A stretch of 64,000 nt of DNA from JAPOXR01 sp963664715 (GTDB taxonomy: Bacteria > Pseudomonadota > Alphaproteobacteria > Rhodobacterales > Rhodobacteraceae): contig CAXXUY010000002.1 of the NCBI GenBank assembly GCA_963664715.2, positions 372,001 through 436,000 of the forward strand, written 5' to 3'. Both the position numbers and the translations under genes were made by a program. The notes beneath the pieces are model-generated. The model was given only the letters and a program-made list of their open reading frames with translations, had not been told where the DNA came from and made no database searches. This document shows positions 18,293 through 25,386 of the stretch, one piece after another (position 1 is the first letter of the stretch; the number at the start of each line of letters is the position of its first letter).

Positions 18293-18910
18293 CCCGGCCT
18301 GAGGCGGATGCTCGAGGAGCGGGACCAGGCCTGGGTGCTGGCGGTTCGCAGCAATCACCATATCCGGTTCATCGGCCAGGGCGGCATCGTGGCCACCAAC
18401 CCCTCGGAGATGGTCGAGGAATTTGCCGATGAGGACTGGACGGCCCTTGCCGCCGGTGAGGGGTCCAAGGGGCCGAGGCTGTATGACTGGGCCTGCCTTG
18501 TCATTCCGTGGAACCGCAAGGAGGGATGGGAACACTGCCTGCTGGTGCGCCGCTCCCGCAGGGATCCGCAGAAACTGGCCTATTATCTCGTCTTCTGCCC
18601 CATTGGCACCGGTCTGGCAGAACTGGCCGGCGCTGCCGGGCTGCGCTGGACCATCGAGGAGTGCTTCCAGCAGGCAAAGGACGATCTCGGCCGTGACCAT
18701 TGCGAGGCCCGTTCCTGGCATGGCTGGCACCGGCATATCAGCCTGGTCATGGCTGCCGCAGCCTTCCTGGCCAAGCTGGCGGCGGAATTGAGGATCAGGG
18801 CACAGGGCAAACAGAACAAAAGGAGTCCAAACCCCGAAACCGGCGCCTTGCCCTCATGACGGCACAGGTGCCGAGCGTTCCGGAACTGCGCTACCTGTTC
18901 GCAAGACTCC
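18293..18910 (+). pseudogene. IS701-type transposase, C-terminal fragment with frameshift
   Basis: From about 18293 the frame reads LRRMLEERDQAWVLAVRSNH, later GPRLYDWACLVIPWNR, LLVRRSRRDPQKLAYYLVF and LRWTIEECFQQAKDDLGRD (with the catalytic Glu), then WHGWHRHISLVMAAAAFLA. This is the C-terminal half of an IS701-family transposase. The frame ends at 18859, but the family-like tail (MTAQVPSVPELRYLFARLL) continues in another frame to about 18910, so a frameshift lies near 18815-18850. Together with the fragment at 12.3 kb it could be one split element lacking about 130 codons. Confidence 0.8.
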
Positions 18911-18932
18911 TGCTCAGCTCGACTTTGCACGA

Positions 18933-20387
18933 TTATGCTGCGAAGCAGAGTGTTTCAACCATGCGCTGGATCCTTTCCGGAGGGACTTTGAGCCTGTCAT
19001 GTTCGGCCAGGTGGCCACTGATGGCATGATCGGCATTTGCGGGCGGCAGGATTTTCTGTCGTTCCCGGTCTGATGCGGAGCGTTGGAAAATGCCATCCAG
19101 CCAGAGCCGGGTCCGCACCGCGGCGATGGCATCGGAGAATGTGAAGCTGGTTTTCGGGTACCACGCGGCTGCACAGGATTGCGGTGTCCTGGCGAGGATG
19201 TCGCCGGCCCACAGGCAGACCAGGCTGTAGAGTCCGAGGAGCACCGGTGTGGTCCGTTCGATTGCGGCATCGGACCACTGCCGCTGGGTCTCGAGGCCGA
19301 GATGGGCGCGCATGTCCTGGAAGGTGACCTCGATCTGCCAGCGCCGCACGAAGATGGCGATGATCCGTGCCGGGTCCATGTCGGTATCGGTGCTGAAGAA
19401 GGCCTGGGGGTCTCTGCGGCCTTCCGGGTCCCGCACCAGGACCCATCGGATGGCTTTGGGCCTTGTGCCGGTCCGATACCAGAGCGCCTGCCCGGAGAGG
19501 ATCTCGAGTGTCTTGTCTTTCAGGCCTGCATACCAGCGCGGGAGGGTGATTTCTGTCCAGCGTTCGGCGGGGTCTTCGAGACGGGTCCGCAGTTTGGGCA
19601 GGGGGTGTCCCTTCTGCCTGGGCCGGCCCACCTGGCCCGGTGCCCGCGGTTCTGGCGGTGCGAACAGGCTGGCGTCGAGCCGCAGCCGGCTGATGAGGCT
19701 GGCGTGCCGGCCGATGGCGTCTGCGAGTTCGTGGGTTCCGAAACTGCTGTCACCGACGAAGATGATCGATCGTTTCGGGAACCAGCGCAGGATCAGCAGC
19801 ATGCCCTGCCGGGCCCTGTCGGTGAGCGGTTTGTGGCGCCGTCCCACCTGCTCGGCCCATCGCTGCGAGGGGGCAAGCAGGGTCAGGACCGGCAGGGCCT
19901 TGATGCCCGGCAGCCAGGGCAGCGGCGTCAGCAGCATGAAGCTGAGCCAGCGCAGTCCGCTGGTCTTGACGAAATGGCCGTGGCTGGAGCGCACGGGGTC
20001 GCGGTAGATGCCGCGGGCGCGGATCTGTGCTCCCCAGCGCCGCTCGATGGTGTCATCCAGGCCGATGATGATCGGTTCCCCGGTTTCGACCAGTGTTGCC
20101 ACCAGCTGGCGGGCGAGTTGCCGTGCGAGGTCGCGGGGTCTCCAGCGGGCCCGGTTGAGGACCTGGTGATATGAGGCATAATTGGCGGCCATCGCCCGGC
20201 CGGTGATGCGCAGGCAGGCGGACACGGTCCGCTTGCCGGGCGCCAGCAGGGCCCCCATGACCAGCACGAGAACGAGGCGCCAGGTCGGGGCCGTGAATGC
20301 GCCCCGAAACGGTTCGAGCCAGATGCGCAGGACATCCGGAACCGGATCGCCCATACCGGTCTGCAGCCGTTGATCCGGAACTGTCAT
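18933..20387 (-). CDS. DDE transposase (DDE_5/IS701- or IS4-like)
   Basis: A 484-residue transposase. Typical blocks are SYHQVLNRARWRPRDLARQL, IIGLDDTIERRWGAQIRARG (first catalytic Asp), SHGHFVKTSGLRWLSFMLL, IIFVGDSSFGTHEL (second Asp) and RRWQIEVTFQDMRAHLGLET (Glu). The start ATG at 20387 overlaps the stop of the upstream DNA methylase gene by ATGA, implying translational coupling. The frame is open further upstream, but only as an overlap of the methylase. The protein seems full length. Family naming is by motif; IS4 and IS701 groups share this catalytic domain. Confidence 0.85.
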   Translation of the reverse strand: MTVPDQRLQTGMGDPVPDVLRIWLEPFRGAFTAPTWRLVLVLVMGALLAPGKRTVSACLRITGRAMAANYASYHQVLNRARWRPRDLARQLARQLVATLVETGEPIIIGLDDTIERRWGAQIRARGIYRDPVRSSHGHFVKTSGLRWLSFMLLTPLPWLPGIKALPVLTLLAPSQRWAEQVGRRHKPLTDRARQGMLLILRWFPKRSIIFVGDSSFGTHELADAIGRHASLISRLRLDASLFAPPEPRAPGQVGRPRQKGHPLPKLRTRLEDPAERWTEITLPRWYAGLKDKTLEILSGQALWYRTGTRPKAIRWVLVRDPEGRRDPQAFFSTDTDMDPARIIAIFVRRWQIEVTFQDMRAHLGLETQRQWSDAAIERTTPVLLGLYSLVCLWAGDILARTPQSCAAAWYPKTSFTFSDAIAAVRTRLWLDGIFQRSASDRERQKILPPANADHAISGHLAEHDRLKVPPERIQRMVETLCFAA

Positions 20388-21058
20388 GACGTCACCGGGT
20401 CTTCGGCCTCGGCGGCCATGATGGCGGCCAGCACCGCCAGCCTTTCGCCCGCCGGCAGCGCCTCGTAGCGCCGGCCCCAGTTGGCGGCCTTGCGCTTGAT
20501 GCGCTGGCGGTCGGTGAAGTTCCGGCCCGCACAGCTCGCCCAGTGCATCCGGTCGGGTGCGAAGTTGAACCACACCACCTCGGTGCGCACGATGCCCTGG
20601 GTCATGACCTGCATCGACAGGCGGCGCCAGCCGGCCAGCTGCTCGTCATAGAGCGCCGAGGGATGGCCCGACACCATCACCCGGCAGGGCAGGGCCCCGA
20701 GCAGTTCCAGAAGTGCGACATGCTCGGCCTCCGTGCTGTCGAAACGGTAGCGCCGCCTCGAGCGGCGGGTGGCGTGCAGATAGGGGGGATCGCTGTAGAC
20801 CAGTTCCGGTCCCCGGAACGGGAAGCAGGACAGGAACTCAAGGGCGCAGCCATGCACCCGTTCGACAGGATACGCACAGGCAAAGGCCTCGAGCGCCCGC
20901 ACATCGCGATCAATGCCGATCGAGCGCTCGGCCGGCGGCTTGCGCTTCATCAGCGCCCCGCCACCGAGATGGCTCTCGATATAGACGCTGTGCGGCGGCA
21001 TCAGCGCAATCAGCGCCTGGCACAGGCCGGGCGTCGCCTTCGATCCGAAAAATCCCAT
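20384..21058 (-). CDS. D12-class DNA adenine N6-methyltransferase
   Basis: A 224-residue methyltransferase of the Dam/D12 type. The SAM-binding motif is YIESHLGGGALMKRKPP, a variant of the usual F-x-E-P-F-x-G-G-G, near residue 26. Motif IV DPPY is intact in LVYSDPPYLHATRRSRR, near residue 90. Small size and GFFGSKATPGLCQALIALMP at the N-terminus resemble phage and mobile-element enzymes. GGAGCGGA precedes the ATG. No partner restriction enzyme is visible. Its stop overlaps the start of a transposase, so it may act on the element itself. The target sequence is unknown. Confidence 0.88.
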   Translation of the reverse strand: MGFFGSKATPGLCQALIALMPPHSVYIESHLGGGALMKRKPPAERSIGIDRDVRALEAFACAYPVERVHGCALEFLSCFPFRGPELVYSDPPYLHATRRSRRRYRFDSTEAEHVALLELLGALPCRVMVSGHPSALYDEQLAGWRRLSMQVMTQGIVRTEVVWFNFAPDRMHWASCAGRNFTDRQRIKRKAANWGRRYEALPAGERLAVLAAIMAAEAEDPVTS

Positions 21059-21218
21059 GGGTCCGCTCCCGTTGCAACAAAGGCCAATCCATAGAATCCC
21101 CCCTCTATGATGTCAACGCACGACCAGGGACGGAGGGGCTTGCACGAAAGGGCCGGAGAATGCGACACATCGGATCCCGGAACCGCCGCCAAGGGACACA
21201 CCCGAGCATCACCCTCCC

Positions 21219-21506
21219 ATGACCGAGCCCGACCCCATTCTGCTGCGCATAGAGGCCTTCGACAGGCAGAATGGCGGCGGCGTCAGCGTCTGCAAGAGCC
21301 GGGGCGGCTATACGCTCACCCTGACCGCCACGCAGGCACCGATCGCACGGCTCAAACCGGAAGGCCAAGGCGACAGGATGCGTCTTTACTACTGGTCCTG
21401 GCAAAACCGGTGGAAAGATGTCGGCGATATGGGCGGCCTCGTGCTCCCGCTCGACGAAGCACTCGACCAGATCGCAAATACCGACATCTTCTGGACCTGG
21501 ACCTGA
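21219..21506 (+). CDS. Small hypothetical protein
   Basis: A 95-residue protein reading MTEPDPILLRIEAFDRQNGG at the start, with a basic GGYTLTLTATQAPIARLKPE middle, an aromatic LYYWSWQNRW segment and a C-terminal FWTWT. No known family is recognised. It looks like a real soluble protein (consistent codon use, compact composition) divergent from the methylase gene, with 160 bp between them. The ribosome site is weak. The IS5 element begins 37 bp after its stop. Confidence 0.6.
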   Translation: MTEPDPILLRIEAFDRQNGGGVSVCKSRGGYTLTLTATQAPIARLKPEGQGDRMRLYYWSWQNRWKDVGDMGGLVLPLDEALDQIANTDIFWTWT

Positions 21507-21543
21507 AGACAAAATCTACGAAAAATGTACAAAGTCGAGCTCA

Positions 21544-22510
21544 GAGTTTGACTCATAACTCATCATTGGCATCTTGTCGTTCGTTTTCAAGCGTTTGAAC
21601 CCCGTGCCACCCTTCGCATCAGGAACCGGCAAGCCGCCAGCCGCACCCACGCCAGTGAGCTCTCCAGGCTGCGTTCGTAGTCCTTCGCCAACCGCCGGCA
21701 GCGCGATAGCCAGCCAAACGTCCGCTCAATCATCCAGCGACGGTACAGAATCGTGAAGCCTTTGATGTCTTTGGGCTTTTCCACGATCTCCAGGAGACCA
21801 CCAAGGCCAAGTTCCTCGAGCTTCGAGGCAAGCTTCGGACCCTGATAGCCGCCATCCGCCCACAGTTTCGTCACCTCCGGTGCCTTCTCCAGCATCCCGA
21901 GGATCACCGCAGGCGCGCCGTCCCTGTCCTGTATCGAGGCTTCGTGGACCACGATCTCAATCGGAAACCCCTCCACATCAACGGCAATGTGACGCTTGCG
22001 GCCCTTGATCTTCTTGCCGGCGTCATAACCTGCAGGGCCGCCGCTCTCCGTCGTCTTCACCGACTGGCTGTCAATCGCAGCTGCCGTCGGATCTTCGGAG
22101 CGTCCCGACAACGCCCGAGCACCTGCGCGAAGGGCATCCATCATGTCGGAGAGGGTGTTGCCCGCCCTCCAGGAATAGAAATAGCTCTGGACCGTCGTAA
22201 AGGGCGGAAAACACCGGGGAAGTGCTCGCCACTGGCAACCGGTGCCCAACATGTATTGAACCGCATTGAACACCTCCCGCAGGTCGGTGATGCGTGGACG
22301 TCCCGTCTTTGAGGGCGATGGAAGAAGCGGTTCGATCAATTCCCATTCCTCGTCGGTCAAATCGGTTTCAAATCGACCGGAAGGACGCTTATACTGTTCC
22401 TGAGTGGTCTCGTTCCAAGCCATGTGGATATCCCTGATTTTGCTAAAACTCACAGGAATATGCCACGTTTTCACGGCTGTCGCGAGGCCATTCACTTTTC
22501 GGTCAAACTC
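21544..22510 (-). mobile_element. IS5-family insertion sequence with TCA duplication
   Basis: A 967-bp element bounded by inverted repeats GAGTTTGAC (21544-21552) and GTCAAACTC (22502-22510). Both sides carry TCA (21541-21543 and 22511-22513), the 3-bp TNA duplication expected of this IS5 group. It holds a single minus-strand transposase gene and is probably complete. Confidence 0.9.
21587..22423 (-). CDS. IS5 family transposase
   Basis: A 278-residue DDE transposase from ATG 22423. The N-terminal LTDEEWELIEPLLP is the IS5 signature. The catalytic triad is Asp in AIDSQSVKTTE, Asp in LWADGGYQG and Glu in RRWMIERTFGWLSRCRRL. GYDAGKKIKGRKRHIAVD is also typical. The frame extends upstream without homology. 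Confidence 0.93.
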   Translation of the reverse strand: MAWNETTQEQYKRPSGRFETDLTDEEWELIEPLLPSPSKTGRPRITDLREVFNAVQYMLGTGCQWRALPRCFPPFTTVQSYFYSWRAGNTLSDMMDALRAGARALSGRSEDPTAAAIDSQSVKTTESGGPAGYDAGKKIKGRKRHIAVDVEGFPIEIVVHEASIQDRDGAPAVILGMLEKAPEVTKLWADGGYQGPKLASKLEELGLGGLLEIVEKPKDIKGFTILYRRWMIERTFGWLSRCRRLAKDYERSLESSLAWVRLAACRFLMRRVARGSNA

Positions 22511-22654
22511 TCAGGCCGCCAACAACACGGTCATTCATCATGCACTGGTCGCTGTGGCGGCGCAAACACCAGGCAGACGCCGCAAGGGCGCAATAAAAGA
22601 GGCGAACAGGGCACGCAAAACTGTAGTATAGGGCCACCATTGGCCGCTTGAGTG

Positions 22655-24136
22655 TCAATGGCCGAGTTTACGGAAGACCAGGTCACTGACTGTCCTCGGA
22701 TTTGCCTTTCCTCCGGTCGCTTTCATGACTTGGCCCACGAAGAACCCGGCAACCCGCGGATTGCCGCGTGCCTTTTCCGCCTGTTCCGGATGTTCCGAAA
22801 TCACCTTGTCCACGGCCGCTTCGATCGCCGAAACATCGGTAACCTGCTTGAGACCGCGTTGCTCAACCAGAGCAACGGGATCGCCTCCTTCGTTCCAGAC
22901 TATGTCGAAAAGCGACTTGGCGATCTTGCCCGATATCTCTCCGGCGCCCAGCAAGTCCAGGATTGATCCGAGTTGCGACGCCGAGACCGGAGTCTCCCCG
23001 ATTGACAGGTTTTCCCTGTTCAGGCGGCCGAACAGTTCGTTGATGACCCAGTTGGCCGCCTGCTTGCCATCCCGGCCTCGCGCAACTTCCTCGAAAAAGT
23101 CAGCATTCTCCAGTTCGGCGGTCAGCACGCCCGCATCGTATTCGGTAATGCCATAGTCGCTGATGAACCTGTCGGCCTTCTGGGCCGGGAGTTCGGGTAT
23201 GTCGTCCCTGAGCGCTGCGATCCATTCATCGGTTATGTGTAACGGAAGGAGGTCGGGGCAGGGGAAATATCGGTAATCCTGCGCCTCTTCCTTGGACCTC
23301 ATCGATCGTGTCTTGCCACTTCCGGGGTCAAAGAGGCGTGTTTCCTGTTCGACCGTGCCTCCGTCTTCCAGAATGGCAACCTGTCTCCTGGATTCGAACT
23401 CTATGGCCTGCTGGATGAACTTGGTCGAGTTCATGTTCTTGATTTCGCAACGGGTGCCAAGGTTGTCGGATCCACGCGGTTTGACCGAGATATTGACATC
23501 GGCACGGAGGTTGCCGTTTTGCATGTTGCCGTCGCAACTACCGACGTAGCGCATGATCTGACGAAGCTTGAGGATATAGGCGGCAGCTTCTCCGGGCCCT
23601 CGAATGTCAGGACATGACACGATTTCCATCAACGCGATTCCAGTTCGGTTGAGATCGACGAAAGACAGATTCGGGTCCATATCGTGCAGGGACTTTCCGG
23701 CGTCCTGCTCCAGGTGGATGTGGTCAATCCGGACCTTGCGGGCAGTACCTTCACCCATTTCAACCAAAACCTCGCCGGGGCCGACAACCGGGTGATAGAA
23801 CTGCGAAATCTGGTATCCCTGCGGCAGGTCCGGATAGAAGTAGTTCTTGCGGTCAAACACGGAATAGTTGTGGATCCTCGCATTGAGGGCGAGTCCGGTC
23901 TTGATCGCCTGTTCCACGCAAAACTCGTTGATCACCGGCAGCATTCCCGGCATTGCAGCATCCACGAAATCGACGTTCGAATTCGGGTCTGCGCCAAATT
24001 CAGTTGAAGCTCCGGAAAATAGCTTTGCCCGCGAGGCGACCTGCGCATGCACTTCGAGTCCGATGACCATTTCCCAATCGGATCGCGCTCCCTTGATGAT
24101 CGAGAGTGCAGGTTCCGGTTTTTGCGCTGTGCTCAT
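22655..24136 (-). CDS. gatB: Aspartyl/glutamyl-tRNA amidotransferase subunit B
   Basis: A 493-residue subunit of the GatCAB enzyme, which converts misacylated Glu-tRNA(Gln) or Asp-tRNA(Asn) to the amide form. Conserved blocks are IGLEVHAQVASRAKLFSGAS, PGMLPVINE, FDRKNYFYPDLPQGYQISQF, DLNRTGIALMEIVS and RCEIKNMNSTKFIQQAIEFE, with the YqeY-like tail domain at the C-terminus. Length fits the family (480-505). gatC and gatA are not adjacent in this window. The mobile island ends about 140 bp beyond its stop. Confidence 0.97.
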   Translation of the reverse strand: MSTAQKPEPALSIIKGARSDWEMVIGLEVHAQVASRAKLFSGASTEFGADPNSNVDFVDAAMPGMLPVINEFCVEQAIKTGLALNARIHNYSVFDRKNYFYPDLPQGYQISQFYHPVVGPGEVLVEMGEGTARKVRIDHIHLEQDAGKSLHDMDPNLSFVDLNRTGIALMEIVSCPDIRGPGEAAAYILKLRQIMRYVGSCDGNMQNGNLRADVNISVKPRGSDNLGTRCEIKNMNSTKFIQQAIEFESRRQVAILEDGGTVEQETRLFDPGSGKTRSMRSKEEAQDYRYFPCPDLLPLHITDEWIAALRDDIPELPAQKADRFISDYGITEYDAGVLTAELENADFFEEVARGRDGKQAANWVINELFGRLNRENLSIGETPVSASQLGSILDLLGAGEISGKIAKSLFDIVWNEGGDPVALVEQRGLKQVTDVSAIEAAVDKVISEHPEQAEKARGNPRVAGFFVGQVMKATGGKANPRTVSDLVFRKLGH

Positions 24137-24430
24137 GGAAGAAGTTGCTTTGAATTGGGTCGTGAACTTGGCTCCTATCCGCCTGTCGCCCGGAAATGTA
24201 AAGGCTGAGGTTGCAACTCCGGCATCGGTTTCACCGCAGTTCGGTAGTTCATTACACTGCCCGATGTGGGCAGGACCGGGCTGTCCAGTCGGCGTGTGGC
24301 CGTATCCGGCGACAGGAACAACGAGCGTATCCTCGCTGAACTGTCAGTATCGGAATGCAGGCGCGTTCGCCCTTCAATGCGTGGGCGCATTCAGTTAGAT
24401 GAACCCTGCAAACGAGTTTCAGGTGGAATC

Positions 24431-25195
24431 GTGCAACCCCCGGTCGTTGGAATTGTTGGAAACTACCATTTGATCGATGGCAGCTATCCTGTTCATGCGA
24501 CCGGTACCATGAACAGTGCGGCCATCGCCAGGGTCGCAGGCGCAGTTCCTTTGATGGTGCCATCAGATCCGGACCTTGTGAACATTCACGACATCGTGGA
24601 GATTTGTGACGGCTTCCTGTTCACGGGCGGCCGACCGAACGTGCACCCGGAGGAGTACGGGGTAGAACCGACTGATGCCCACGGACAGTTCGACCGCAAC
24701 CGGGACAGGACGGCATTGCCGCTCATTCGCCTGTGCGTAGACAGGGGGCAGCCCGTATTCGGACTGTGCCGCGGATTCCAGGAGTTCAATGTCGCATTTG
24801 GCGGAACTCTTCACCCGGAGATTCGTGAACTGCCAGGTCGATTGAACCACCGGATGCCACCAGATGGCAGCCTGGACGAGAAGTTTGCACACCGGCACGC
24901 GATCGAATTCGAGAAAGGCAGTGTCTTTGAGGATTTGTTCGGGTCCGGTTCCGTTGTTGTCAATTCCCTGCACGGCCAGGGAATCATGGAAGCCGGGGAA
25001 CGCGTGGTCATTGAAGGGTCGGCGCCGGATGGAACGCCGGAAGCGATCAGGATATCCGGTGCAAGGGGCTTTGCTTTGGCCGTGCAGTGGCACCCCGAAT
25101 ACAATGCCGACAACGACCCGGTATCCGTGGCACTGTTCCGGGCGTTCGGAGATGCATTGAGGCGATGGCGCGAGACCGCGCGGTGTACGGCATAA
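24431..25195 (+). CDS. Class I glutamine amidotransferase, peptidase C26 type
   Basis: A 254-residue hydrolase of the gamma-glutamyl-GABA hydrolase (PuuD) group. The nucleophile cysteine is in VFGLCRGFQEFNVAFGG, and the His-Glu pair is in AVQWHPEYN. The start IVGNYHLIDG and TGGRPNVHPEEYG match the family. It probably cleaves a gamma-glutamyl amide such as gamma-glutamyl-GABA or another gamma-glutamyl amine. GTG 24431 is preceded by AGGTGG. The frame extends upstream to 24266 without homology. It is divergent from gatB. Confidence 0.9.
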   Translation: MQPPVVGIVGNYHLIDGSYPVHATGTMNSAAIARVAGAVPLMVPSDPDLVNIHDIVEICDGFLFTGGRPNVHPEEYGVEPTDAHGQFDRNRDRTALPLIRLCVDRGQPVFGLCRGFQEFNVAFGGTLHPEIRELPGRLNHRMPPDGSLDEKFAHRHAIEFEKGSVFEDLFGSGSVVVNSLHGQGIMEAGERVVIEGSAPDGTPEAIRISGARGFALAVQWHPEYNADNDPVSVALFRAFGDALRRWRETARCTA

Positions 25196-25386
25196 GCGTT
25201 CAAGACATTCGAAAGGCCGTCAGGATTGATCAGGCGATCAGTTGACTTCGCTCTGGTGATTCTAGCCAATCCGGTGCCGCGCTTGAGGCTTTCCTCCATG
25301 CATGTCGAGCCCGTTGGCTAATAACCCGGGTGCCAGCAACGGTAACCCCATTGGTATCAACCGCGGGCGGTTCGCGATAGCGTGGC

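Noticed and set aside
17102..18736. Long minus-strand open frame opposite the helicase/recombinase/barrel fragments
   Set aside because: It runs antisense to recognisable protein remnants, has an Arg/Pro-rich composition typical of shadow frames, and shows no motif of its own.
19083..20174. 363-codon plus-strand frame opposite the minus-strand transposase
   Set aside because: Antisense shadow with no motif; the minus strand encodes a full DDE triad.
20388..20573. N-terminal extension of the transposase into the methylase gene
   Set aside because: The extra 62 residues are unlike transposases and overlap the methylase in a different frame; ATG 20387 fits better.
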